Shown: positions 43,385 to 52,496 of the stretch, piece by piece
How the letters are laid out: every line of letters starts with the position of its first letter
How positions within the stretch are numbered: position 1 is the first letter of the stretch
Source of the DNA: CAZXYS01 sp964645005
GTDB taxonomy: Bacteria > Bacteroidota > Ignavibacteria > Kapaibacteriales > UBA2268
Direction of reading: 5' to 3'
NCBI GenBank assembly: GCA_964645005.1
Contig: CAZXYS010000004.1
Span: 62,001-126,000, forward strand
DNA: 64,000 bases
Made by a program: the position numbers and the translations under genes
The notes under the pieces: model-generated
Told to the model about the DNA's origin: nothing
Database searches by the model: none
Seen by the model: the letters and a program-made list of their open reading frames with translations, nothing else

Positions 43385-45335
43385 GTTTCCTCTTCCTGAA
43401 TAAAAATTTTAAAAAAATATCAGTGTCTAAAACTAAACTATAATGCTGCAAATAATAGTCATTCAAATTTTTTATAGCTTGTTTTGAAAGCATCCCGGGA
43501 TTACTTATATGAGCAAGTCCGATTATTCCTAATTTTCCGATTTCCGGTTCGCCGGGTTCTATCGGAAATAACCCTATAAAGGAATATTTCCCGGTTAACA
43601 CCTTCCATAATTTTTTAATGAGCGCTGCCTTGTAATTTACAAATAAATAAATTAAAGGCAAACCTAAAGTCAAGAGAAATATTGAAATAACAATATCTAA
43701 TGTTCTTTTAATAAACGCAATACGCAGGTTAGTTATTTTAGTTTCCGGCATAGTTGGCTCTATTCCTGCTATCTCGTTGGTCAATTCCGAGGCGAGCAAG
43801 TCATCATATTCCTGTGCAACATGAAAACGAACTGACGGATTCGATGTCTGCGCCATTATCTTTATAAGATCAGTTTTTGAAAGAGTATCATCTGTAATTA
43901 TCACTTCCCGAATTTTATATTCTTCAATGAGTTGAGGGAGATATTCAATATTGCCCAAAACCGGCAGGTTTAAATTACTATTATCATTGCTCTCGTTAAT
44001 GCTTATCATACCGACCACGTGTGCATTCATATAATCGGCTGATTGTAATGCGCTGAATATATTCTCGGTTTGTTTATTTATTCCGACAAAAGCAATTCTT
44101 CTATCAGCTTCTTTACCTGCGGTTTTATCAAAAATAGCGATAAGCAGCCTTATTCCACCTGTCATTACAATTGTGAATCCGATGGTCATAAGTATTATAC
44201 CCCTGCTGAAGGCATAGTCCTTAAAGAAATATGTCAATGACGAAAGAAAGAAAAATGAGATCATCAACGCAAAGAAAGATTTCCTGAGGGTTGGTTTTGA
44301 TTCGAAATAATCCCCTACCCCGAACATAGCTGCCAATAAAATCACTGAAATAACAATAAATACAGCAGGGTATGCATAATCAGGTAAATCGAAGAAACCA
44401 TCATATCTGATCTTTGTTGAGATTATAAATGCAACATTAATAGACATTAAGTCAGTAAAAATTACAAACAGATCTCTTCTGTATTTTTTTGCTGAGGCTA
44501 AAAGAAAATGAGAAAAAATACCTAACTTAAGTACCATGAGGAAAAGAGCTGATCTTTTAAAGTGTTTTCTCGCGAAGATATCCATAGCAGTATAAAAATG
44601 TTTCAATTTGTTAATACTGCTTCTACGTGTACTTTCCCCCAAAAAATGAATAATGGAAGTTTCATGATAGTAAACTATCCTGTATCCCTTTTGTGATATT
44701 CTGTAACAAAGATCAAGATCTTCCCCGTACATGAAAAAATCGGTATCAAAGCCATGGACTTCATTTAAAGCGTCTTTTCTGCAAAACATGAAAGAACCGC
44801 TTACCGCATCAATTTCATAAGTTTCGTTTATATCCCGATAGGTGTGATTATATTTAGCGAAAAGCTTTGATTTCGGGAATAATTTTTGCAGCCCGAATAA
44901 ACGCGAGAAAGCTGCCCATGGTGTAGGAAAACCTCTCCTGCAGGAAAGCTGGAAAGTGCCGTCGGGATTTAATATCTTACAACCGGCAACTCCGATATCA
45001 TGATTCTCCTCCATAAAATCATACATTTTTACAAGAGTTTCTTCTTCAAGGAGAGTATCGGGATTAAGGATCAGTACATATTTGCCCTGAGCTTTATTAA
45101 TTCCAATATTATTGGCTTCTCCGAAGCCGACGTTCTTATCCTGACGTATGAACTCGACTTCGGGAAAAATTGGCTTCAAATATTCAATAGAGCCATCTGA
45201 GGAGTTATTGTCAACAACAATGATCTCAATGTCGAGGTCTTTTTGTGCTTGCCTGACGGAATTCAGGCAGCGAAGTAAAAAGTCTCTGACGTTATAATTA
45301 ACGATGACAACCGTTATGTCGACTTTTGATCCCAT
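43374..45335 (-). CDS. GT2 glycosyltransferase fused to a degenerate polyprenyl-phosphate sugar transferase
   Basis: Residues 1-~255 are a GT-A family 2 transferase (VVIVNYNVRDFLLRCLNSVR, VVDNNSSDGS, ILNPDT, GSFMFCRKDALNEVHGFD, MYGEDLDLCYR), like rhamnosyltransferases. Then come about five membrane helices (~265-400), a CoA-binding-like Rossmann segment (~415-530; RRIAFVGINKQTENIF) and a C-terminal region matching the ends of the bacterial sugar transferase domain: FIKRTLDIVISIFLLTLGLP and KVLTGKYSFIGLFP ... LGIIGLAHISNPG ... LQHYSLVLDTDIFLKFLF. The middle of that domain, with its catalytic Asp-Glu pair and RIG/KFRTM motifs, is missing. So the C-terminal half is probably structural or inactive. 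It likely acts in surface glycan synthesis at the inner membrane. Confidence 0.85.
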   Translation of the reverse strand: MGSKVDITVVIVNYNVRDFLLRCLNSVRQAQKDLDIEIIVVDNNSSDGSIEYLKPIFPEVEFIRQDKNVGFGEANNIGINKAQGKYVLILNPDTLLEEETLVKMYDFMEENHDIGVAGCKILNPDGTFQLSCRRGFPTPWAAFSRLFGLQKLFPKSKLFAKYNHTYRDINETYEIDAVSGSFMFCRKDALNEVHGFDTDFFMYGEDLDLCYRISQKGYRIVYYHETSIIHFLGESTRRSSINKLKHFYTAMDIFARKHFKRSALFLMVLKLGIFSHFLLASAKKYRRDLFVIFTDLMSINVAFIISTKIRYDGFFDLPDYAYPAVFIVISVILLAAMFGVGDYFESKPTLRKSFFALMISFFFLSSLTYFFKDYAFSRGIILMTIGFTIVMTGGIRLLIAIFDKTAGKEADRRIAFVGINKQTENIFSALQSADYMNAHVVGMISINESNDNSNLNLPVLGNIEYLPQLIEEYKIREVIITDDTLSKTDLIKIMAQTSNPSVRFHVAQEYDDLLASELTNEIAGIEPTMPETKITNLRIAFIKRTLDIVISIFLLTLGLPLIYLFVNYKAALIKKLWKVLTGKYSFIGLFPIEPGEPEIGKLGIIGLAHISNPGMLSKQAIKNLNDYYLQHYSLVLDTDIFLKFLFRKRKRGK

Positions 45336-45410
45336 TTATAAATAATATTTGAAAATATATACTCCGCTAATTTACGAAAGTTTAAAGGAATTCACATATT
45401 CTCAATAATA

Positions 45411-45440
45411 TAAAAAAGCCCGGTCAAAAAAACCGGACTT
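45411..45440 (-). terminator. Terminator after tRNA-Ser
   Basis: On the minus strand, AAGTCCGGT pairs with ACCGGGCTT (one G-U) around a T-rich loop and is followed by six T. It lies directly after the encoded CCA end of the tRNA. Confidence 0.8.
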
Positions 45441-45441
45441 A

Positions 45442-45531
45442 TGGCGGAAAGGGTGGGATTCGAACCCACGGTACCCTTGCGGGTACACACGCTTTCCAGG
45501 CGTGCCAGATAAGCCACTCCTGCACCTTTCC
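45442..45531 (-). tRNA. tRNA-Ser (anticodon GGA), CCA encoded
   Basis: A 90-base tRNA on the minus strand: acceptor GGAAAGG (45531-45525) pairs with CCTTTCC, discriminator G, then CCA encoded in the DNA. The anticodon stem CACGC/GCGTG encloses CTGGAAA, giving anticodon GGA. The long variable arm GTACCC-gcaa-GGGTAC and T arm GTGGG-TTCGAAT-CCCAC are those of a class II serine tRNA. Confidence 0.96.
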
Positions 45532-45596
45532 GGTAAACAAATGTACGAAAATTTCAATGAAACAGAAAAAATATTAAAATTTTTTTGACGCCTCTA

Positions 45597-45627
45597 CTTG
45601 AAAGTAATTTTTTTTTCAATATTTTGC
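45597..45627 (+). promoter_or_regulatory. Candidate Bacteroidota-type promoter for the LD-carboxypeptidase gene
   Basis: CTTG at 45597-45600 and TATTTTGC at 45620-45627 are 19 bases apart, close to the -33 TTTG / -7 TAnnTTTG promoter form of Bacteroidota. The leader would be about 60 bases. Such motifs arise readily in A+T-rich DNA. Confidence 0.3.
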
Positions 45628-45691
45628 ATTATTTACAATGACTTTCGGTGTAATTATTGTAAAAACTTACTAAAAACAGAAAAAAAATGAG

Positions 45692-46789
45692 ATGTTAAAT
45701 AGACGAGAAATACTGGCTTTACTGGGATTAACAGCAGGCGGGGTCAAATTGAAAGGAAGCTCCGGCTGGACTGATCTGCAGGACGATGTTTTCAACGGAC
45801 AGACAGAAAAAGATGTTGCCCCCCGGAAAGTTCATTCGGAACTTCCCATAATACTACCCCCTGCTTTGAAAAAAGGAGCAAAACTTGCTATTACAGCTCC
45901 GGCAAGCCCAACAACATATTGGGAGATGCGTTACAGCTTGAAAGAACTAAAAAGAATAGGACTGGAAATAGAAGTTGGTGATACTATAAAGAAGCGCCAG
46001 TCAAAATACCGCTATTTATCCGCTTCCGATGAAGAAAGAGCTTCTGAATTCATGGATTTTATTAACAGGGACGATATTGATGGGATTATGTGCGGCAGAG
46101 GTGGATACGGTGTTATGAGAATTCTGCCAATGCTTGATTTTGATGCAATCGCCCGAAATCCTAAACCAGTAATTGGATATAGCGACATTACGGCTCTGCT
46201 GATAGCAATTTATAATAAAACAAGAATTGTTACTTTTCATGGTCCCGTTGCTATATCTACTTTTAATGATTATACTATGAATCATTTCAGAAAAATTCTT
46301 TTAAATTCCGAAAAGTTTGAACCTGTTAAATCCTCATATTCAACGATGGAAACTTTTGTCGAAGGAAAAGCAAGCGGGCGGATAACCGGGGGAAATCTAT
46401 CGATGCTGGTGGGAACTTTAGGCACGCCATACGAAATTGATACAAAAGATTCATTATTATTTATCGAAGATGTTTCCGAGCATGCTTATAAAATCGACAG
46501 AATGCTGACGCAGTTGCTGCTTGCCGGTAAAATCCAGGATGCCAACGGCATATCTATTGGTTATTTTAAAGGTTTGAACTCTCGGCGTCCCTTTTATCCC
46601 GGCGGTTCATTCACAATTAAAGAAGTTCTGGATCAATTAATTAAACCAATCGGGAAGCCGACTATTCTTGGAATGCCAATAGGGCATGTCAAAAGTAAAT
46701 TAACTATGCCTATAGGAATTCAAGCAGTTATGGACGCCGTGGAAAGAACTTTTACAATTCTTGAAACATCGGTTGAATATCTGTCGTAA
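45692..46789 (+). CDS. LD-carboxypeptidase (peptidase family S66), exported
   Basis: Residues ~60-365 match S66 murein tetrapeptide LD-carboxypeptidases: AITAPASPTTYWE, IMCGRGGYGVMRILPMLD, GYSDITALL with nucleophile S164, LFIEDVSEHAYKIDRML with E259, and MPIGHVKSKLTMPIG with H332, the expected Ser-Glu-His triad. It removes the terminal D-alanine from recycled or periplasmic muropeptides. The N-terminus (NRREILALLGLTAGG) resembles a twin-arginine signal, suggesting folded export to the periplasm. The gene is monocistronic, after tRNA-Ser on the opposite strand. Confidence 0.92.
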   Translation: MLNRREILALLGLTAGGVKLKGSSGWTDLQDDVFNGQTEKDVAPRKVHSELPIILPPALKKGAKLAITAPASPTTYWEMRYSLKELKRIGLEIEVGDTIKKRQSKYRYLSASDEERASEFMDFINRDDIDGIMCGRGGYGVMRILPMLDFDAIARNPKPVIGYSDITALLIAIYNKTRIVTFHGPVAISTFNDYTMNHFRKILLNSEKFEPVKSSYSTMETFVEGKASGRITGGNLSMLVGTLGTPYEIDTKDSLLFIEDVSEHAYKIDRMLTQLLLAGKIQDANGISIGYFKGLNSRRPFYPGGSFTIKEVLDQLIKPIGKPTILGMPIGHVKSKLTMPIGIQAVMDAVERTFTILETSVEYLS

Positions 46790-46940
46790 ATTTTACTACA
46801 GAAAAATAATTGTGACAACTACAAAAATAAGGAAAAATTTTTGAAACTTTTTATGTACAAAAGTGTTATTATAAATTAAAGGCAATCTTATTTTTAGTAT
46901 TTTAGAAAATTTAGTTACAGGATCAAAAATTAGGTGGGAT

Positions 46941-49900
46941 ATGAAAAAAGTAATGACAAATATGAAGATCTTATTAACAATTCTTGCTTCATTGTTGATA
47001 TCAGCAAATAATACATCGGGACAGTCATTTTCAATTTCCAATGTCGATGCAAGCGATTTTCCTTTAATTAAAGCAGGTTTTGTTGCTTTAAATAACAAAG
47101 GAAAATCTTATAACGATTTGTCGGTGGATGATTTTGTCGTAATGGAAAACGGCATTTCCATGCATGAATCACTCAAAGTCAAATGCCAAACCAAGGAAGT
47201 GAATCCCGAGGTAAGTATAGTGATCGTCATTGATCAGAGCGAATCAATGAAGCAGGTTGATACTGTTTCTCAGGAAGCAAGATATAAATGGGTTATTGAA
47301 GGCGCCACTTCATTCATTAATACAATTAAAATGGAAGGCAGAACTGCCATAGCTATGTTAACGTTTGGCGGAGTCGAACATCTGCAGTGTCCTTTTACGA
47401 ATGACAAAGGCAGATTGATTGATTCTCTTGAAACGATTAAATGGCAGGGCGCGACAAGATATGATCCGCCTTTCATAGGTGATAGGTCGAGTGTTGTTGA
47501 TTTGCTAAAGGAAAGACCCGCAGATATGAGAAGGATAGTTGTCTTCCTGACAGACGGCAATCCAAATAAAAAACCAAGGACTGACGAGATCATTGATTCA
47601 TTGAACAATTATAACATTCAGGTCTATTCGATTACACTTACAATGCCCATGAATGAAGACCTGCTCAAAATATCAAAAGCAACGGGAGGTTCTGCATTTG
47701 AAGTGTATACTAAAGATGAGTTGAATAGTATTTACAAGTATATTGCGCTTGATATTCAGACAAAACAATTTTGCTGGTTATCCTGGATTGCACCCTACGG
47801 TTGTGATGAAGCAAGTCGTGAAAGAGAAATTTATGTCAAATTTACCAGAGAAACTGAAATAAAAGAAATTGTCAGGAATTATACCGCTCCGGAGAATAGT
47901 ATAGCAACAGTAGAGACTTCTGAGGATATAGTCTCCTTCGATGACCCTCCTCCACTTGGAAAAACTTCCCGGACTATATCAATCACTCCGACAGTTACTT
48001 CTACAACTATTACAGGACACCATTTTCTGCCCGATCAATTCTATAAATTAACGGATTGGGGCGGAGATCCACCGCCATTTGTTCTGGATTCCGGAGAAAC
48101 GAGAGTAATTACAGTTCAATTCACCCAGGGAGGTATTAAGGAATACCGCCAGTCTGAATTGATTTTAGAAGGTGCTCCCTGTCCTCCACAGGTAACACTG
48201 GTTGGTGGATATTCACAGGTTAGAATAGTAAAGCCAAACGGAGGAGAATTATATAATGATTGTGAAAATGTAAGAATTCTTTGGTCAGGTGTTGATCCGA
48301 CCATACCTGTTGATCTTTCTTACAGTATTGATAACGGAAATACCTGGAAGCCCATCGTAACAGGTGCCAAAGGATTAATTTATGACTGGAAGCCTACGGA
48401 ATCAAGTAAACAATATCGTATAAAAGCCAATGTAGCGAAACAAAGCTATTATCTCTGGGCTTTGAACGAAGGCGGACCAGAAAATGACGGGGGAAGAAGT
48501 ATAGCTGTAAGTAAAGATAATCTGCATGTGTATGTTGCCGGTTTTTTTAGTGATCTGCTTGAATTGCCGGATAACAATCTTAAAAGTTATGGACAAAATG
48601 ATATCTTGCTTGCCAAGTATGACACTCAGGGCAATTTTGTGTGGGCTGAGAAAGCAGGAAGCGAATTAAGCGATTCCGCCAAAGGTGTTTGCGTTGACAA
48701 TAACGGCAATGTATATATAACCGGGACATGCTTTAAAGGCTCAAAATTTGGAAATATAACGAAATCAATGGATTACGAGAGCAAAGCTCATATGTTCGTG
48801 GCAAGATACACTCCTGACGGCGGAACTCCTTCGGTAAGAATCCTCGGACCGATTTCACCGTTCACATCTTTCCAGGCATGGGCACAAAAGATAAAATATG
48901 ACGAGGATGAAGACAAGATAATAGTGGTCGGCGAATATGTTAAACAGTACGAAAAAGGTAACAGGTCGCTGCCTTATACTGCCAATCCGGCTAAATTTAC
49001 AGCGGAATACCGCGCTCTGGATCTGTTAATGACGTCATTATATCAAGGTGAAGATAAATCAGGCGGTTTTTCAAGCACAGTTGATTATGATAAAGAAAAT
49101 AATAAATATGAAACCGGCACATTTACCGGTGACAAATCTATAGGTAAATTTAACCTTAGCAGCACCGGCAGAGAAGATATCTTTATATCAAAATTCGGCA
49201 GCACACCAAGCAGCGAGGATCTGTGCGATGATGTATTCATGGTAATTAAACCTGTGCTTGAATTTTCCGAAGCACCGCCATTGGATATGGGTGACTGTAC
49301 TCTTGGATTCGATGTTACTAAAACTATACCTGGATTATTGAATAATCCCAGCGACATCAAAGTAAATATTGTTAAAGCTGAAATTGTTGATCAAAATGGC
49401 GATCCCCATCCGGAATTCTCTTTGATCAGGTCTCTTGATGGAGTCACTGTTGATGCGAATAGCACTTATGATGTAGAGATTGGATTTTCTCCCACAGGAA
49501 TCACCGGAGTAAGAGAGGGTTACTTAAATATTGAGTGCGAATGTGCGGATAATGTTAATATTAAAATAATCGGCACAAGTATTTGCACTGCTGACGTCAT
49601 TGATGTTGTCGATATGGGCAAGGAAAATATTGGTATGCAGAAAGATTCTTTAGTTAAAAAAATATTCTGCAATACCAATACTTCTGCTATCAACATTTAT
49701 CCGCAATTGGAAGGTAATAATCCGGGCGATTTTGAGATCACTTTTCCTGACGGTACCGAAATAAACGAATTTCCAGTGCCGGCTGATTCCTGTGTTGAAC
49801 TGCATGTTTTATTCAAACCAACGGCACCGGGCAATCGTTCGGCAATGATCAATTACAATATGCCTGAGGGTTGTGAGAATCAATCTACCGAGATTAAAGG

Positions 49901-51569
49901 GGAAGGTGTTGAATCAGCCGTCATAGTTGATAGACTGGATCTGCGCGAACGGGTTTATATGATAAAAGATACATTTCTTACAGTTACAAATAACGGACAG
50001 CTCCCAGCGCAAATACAAAGCATTACATTGGAATATCCTGACGGAGAAGGATTCACACTGCCAGATCCAACGGTCAAAACCGTGAATTCAGGTGACACAA
50101 TAAGAATACCTGTTAGATTTTCGCCGGAAGCTGAGCAGGTCTATAATAATAAAGTCATTATTGAATTTCCTACCGGTACCTTTAATGGCGTGCTGCACGG
50201 CGAAGGCTATCTGCCTAAAGTTGAAACCTCTTGGGAATGTATGCCTGTGAAACCTGGGGAGACTTCAACAGCTTATCTTGTGCTGAACAATCCCAGCACC
50301 ACTTCCAATCTGAAAGTCGATAAAGTTGATTTTGTAGAATCAACCACCGAATTCACATGGCAGGCAGGAACTGTTCCAACTGATTTTATAATTGATAAGA
50401 ACGGCGGGGAAGAGAGACTACCCATCAACTTTTCTCCGGAAAAGACCGGAAGCCGGAGAGTTCACATAGAAATTGTATCGGATGCCTATTCAGGTAAGGA
50501 GCCGGCACCTGCACGTGATACGGTTGAGGCAAAATGTGATGCGCTGGGTATAAGCGTTGAAGATCCGGTATCCTTTGGCAATTATTTACTTTGTACTAGT
50601 TCCGGACAGATACCGGTTGAGGTATCTAATAAAGGCGGCAGCAATATGGTTGAAGTGACAGGTTATAATGTTACCGGACCAGGAGCAAATGCTTTCACAG
50701 TTAATTTACCTAATAATTTTGTGGTAAATCCCGGTGACAGCAAAGTCTTCCACGTGGAATTCAAGCCAACAGAAGAAAAACACTATGAAGCAACACTTCA
50801 TTTGGAGAATTCCATTGATCAGGATCTTTCGGCTGCACTCGAGGGTGACGGACACATCATTCATTTCTATACGGATGAAAAAAATATCATTAAAGAACCA
50901 TCCGTTAACTACTTCAAGTTACCGGTATATGCTAAAGTTGCGGAACTATCCATAAAAAATATCTCAGAAATGACAGTACGTTTCAAATATGATTCGAAAA
51001 TGCTGCAATTTGATCAGGATCCGCAAGGATTTGAAAATAATCTTCCATCAAATAGTTGGTCCTGGAATAATCCGGAAATAATCTCTGATGGTATAACGGA
51101 AGTAAGCGGTACAGGCAATTTGGAAACTCCTTTTGACAGGAAGTTATTTACTATAATGTATCGTATAATGCTGAGCGATGTTTCTGAATCCAATCTATAC
51201 TTCCAGCCGGTTCTGAGTGATTGTCTGACACCTGATACCCTCGCCAGCAAGTTTGCATTAACAGGAATCTGTAACCAGTCAGGGAGGCTGATAGTAACAT
51301 CATCAACTAATTATACCCTTGCAGCACCTAAACCCAATCCGGCAGAGAATGAAACTACAATTGAATTCGGTGTCGGTTTGGAGGGCTTTACAAGAATTGA
51401 AATGATAAATACTATGGGTGAAACTACAAAGACAATTGTGAACAATAAGCTGGATAAGGGTTATTATGAAACTGATCTGAGACTCAATGATATACCGGCA
51501 GGCGTTTATATCCTGAGAATGCAGTCAGGACCTTATGTTAAGAGTCAGAGATTGGTTATAATCAAATAA
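46941..51569 (+). CDS. Giant surface protein: VWA domain, beta-propeller/SBBP-like and choice-of-anchor D repeats, T9SS sorting domain
   Basis: A 1542-residue secreted protein. Signal peptide to about residue 28; von Willebrand A domain ~92-280 with MIDAS DxSxS at D98-S100-S102 and FLTDGNPN; a region with SBBP-like blades (~500-760; VYVAGFF, NDILLAKYDTQGNFVWAEKAG, NVYITGTCF); then several ASPM/Hydin-like or choice-of-anchor D Ig repeats (~770-1330) each with an IGFSPTG / VLFKPTAPG / VRFSPEA / FKPTEEKHYEATL style motif; a cohesin-like section (~1340-1450); and a T9SS domain from PKPNPAENETTIEFG to the end. It is probably exported by the T9SS and involved in adhesion or surface structure. ATG 46941 follows GGTGGG and is the natural start. 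Confidence 0.85.
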   Translation: MKKVMTNMKILLTILASLLISANNTSGQSFSISNVDASDFPLIKAGFVALNNKGKSYNDLSVDDFVVMENGISMHESLKVKCQTKEVNPEVSIVIVIDQSESMKQVDTVSQEARYKWVIEGATSFINTIKMEGRTAIAMLTFGGVEHLQCPFTNDKGRLIDSLETIKWQGATRYDPPFIGDRSSVVDLLKERPADMRRIVVFLTDGNPNKKPRTDEIIDSLNNYNIQVYSITLTMPMNEDLLKISKATGGSAFEVYTKDELNSIYKYIALDIQTKQFCWLSWIAPYGCDEASREREIYVKFTRETEIKEIVRNYTAPENSIATVETSEDIVSFDDPPPLGKTSRTISITPTVTSTTITGHHFLPDQFYKLTDWGGDPPPFVLDSGETRVITVQFTQGGIKEYRQSELILEGAPCPPQVTLVGGYSQVRIVKPNGGELYNDCENVRILWSGVDPTIPVDLSYSIDNGNTWKPIVTGAKGLIYDWKPTESSKQYRIKANVAKQSYYLWALNEGGPENDGGRSIAVSKDNLHVYVAGFFSDLLELPDNNLKSYGQNDILLAKYDTQGNFVWAEKAGSELSDSAKGVCVDNNGNVYITGTCFKGSKFGNITKSMDYESKAHMFVARYTPDGGTPSVRILGPISPFTSFQAWAQKIKYDEDEDKIIVVGEYVKQYEKGNRSLPYTANPAKFTAEYRALDLLMTSLYQGEDKSGGFSSTVDYDKENNKYETGTFTGDKSIGKFNLSSTGREDIFISKFGSTPSSEDLCDDVFMVIKPVLEFSEAPPLDMGDCTLGFDVTKTIPGLLNNPSDIKVNIVKAEIVDQNGDPHPEFSLIRSLDGVTVDANSTYDVEIGFSPTGITGVREGYLNIECECADNVNIKIIGTSICTADVIDVVDMGKENIGMQKDSLVKKIFCNTNTSAINIYPQLEGNNPGDFEITFPDGTEINEFPVPADSCVELHVLFKPTAPGNRSAMINYNMPEGCENQSTEIKGEGVESAVIVDRLDLRERVYMIKDTFLTVTNNGQLPAQIQSITLEYPDGEGFTLPDPTVKTVNSGDTIRIPVRFSPEAEQVYNNKVIIEFPTGTFNGVLHGEGYLPKVETSWECMPVKPGETSTAYLVLNNPSTTSNLKVDKVDFVESTTEFTWQAGTVPTDFIIDKNGGEERLPINFSPEKTGSRRVHIEIVSDAYSGKEPAPARDTVEAKCDALGISVEDPVSFGNYLLCTSSGQIPVEVSNKGGSNMVEVTGYNVTGPGANAFTVNLPNNFVVNPGDSKVFHVEFKPTEEKHYEATLHLENSIDQDLSAALEGDGHIIHFYTDEKNIIKEPSVNYFKLPVYAKVAELSIKNISEMTVRFKYDSKMLQFDQDPQGFENNLPSNSWSWNNPEIISDGITEVSGTGNLETPFDRKLFTIMYRIMLSDVSESNLYFQPVLSDCLTPDTLASKFALTGICNQSGRLIVTSSTNYTLAAPKPNPAENETTIEFGVGLEGFTRIEMINTMGETTKTIVNNKLDKGYYETDLRLNDIPAGVYILRMQSGPYVKSQRLVIIK

Positions 51570-51601
51570 TTAAAGATTTAATTAAAACTTATAACTTCTT
51601 C

Positions 51602-51642
51602 AGATGTGCCACGCTTTCGGAGTGTGGCATATCTTTTTTTTT
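51602..51642 (+). terminator. Rho-independent terminator after the giant VWA gene
   Basis: AGATGTGCCACGCT (51602-51615) pairs with AGTGTGGCATATCT (51621-51634), with two G-U pairs and loop TTCGG, followed by eight T. Confidence 0.92.
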
Positions 51643-51742
51643 AATGACACTCTTATAATTGCATATTCTACAATAAACTATTCATGAAAAATTCTTATTT
51701 TTAGGTTTATATAATAAACTTATATTATCTATTGTTACTTTT

Positions 51743-52495
51743 ATGATAATAACTACTGAGGCAGTAATATTAAATACAAGTAAGTTCGGTGATAGTAGTA
51801 AGATAGCAAGACTATTCACAAGGGACTACGGGAAATTATCAGTTATTGCCAAAGGAGCACGCGGCGCAAAGAGCAAATTCGGCGGAGTACTTGAGCCGCT
51901 AAACATTTTAACAGCAACGATTTATAAAAAGCCGAACAGAGATCTGCATACCCTGTCCAATGCAGAGACGAGTGTTTCACTGAGAAAAATCCACAGTTCA
52001 TTCGATAGTATCGCAGCAGGATTTATGGTTCTTGAATCAATATCTCAAACACAGGATGAAAATGCATCAAATCCCGAATTGTATGATTTTCTGGCAAAGA
52101 CACTGGCGTTAATAAATGCCACCCCCGATAATTCGTTCGCTGTTTTTGTGTCCTTTCAAATATATTTAGCAAGTCAACTTGGAGTTGAGCCGGATTTCAC
52201 TGATTTGTCAGCTAATGAACTAAGCAATTCCGGCAAACATACCATTTTTTCCATTGAAGATGGCAGATATGGTTTCGGTAGTTCAATAAAAAACGGAAAT
52301 TCTTTCAGATTTGACAATAAAGGTTTTGAAATTTTGAAAAAAATTTCTACTTTACCGATTGAATCTGCTAAAACAGTTCAAATTGATAATGATATTAAAA
52401 AGGAAATTCATGACTTTTTTGTTAGATATTTCAGTTTTCATCTGGAGAAGCGCTTTCAATACAAAACATTTAATCTAATGTCGGCACAATTCTAA
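51743..52495 (+). CDS. recO: DNA repair protein RecO
   Basis: A 250-residue RecO. The N-terminal OB fold (~1-80) starts TTEAVILNTSKFGDSSKIAR and contains LFTRDYGKLSVIAKGARGAK; the rest is the helical domain (YFSFHLEKRFQYKTF). RecO binds single-stranded DNA and, with RecR, loads RecA in gap repair. The zinc-finger cysteines seen in some RecO proteins are absent. It precedes the CNNM-type gene by one base (TAA-a-ATG). Confidence 0.9.
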   Translation: MIITTEAVILNTSKFGDSSKIARLFTRDYGKLSVIAKGARGAKSKFGGVLEPLNILTATIYKKPNRDLHTLSNAETSVSLRKIHSSFDSIAAGFMVLESISQTQDENASNPELYDFLAKTLALINATPDNSFAVFVSFQIYLASQLGVEPDFTDLSANELSNSGKHTIFSIEDGRYGFGSSIKNGNSFRFDNKGFEILKKISTLPIESAKTVQIDNDIKKEIHDFFVRYFSFHLEKRFQYKTFNLMSAQF

Positions 52496-52496
52496 A

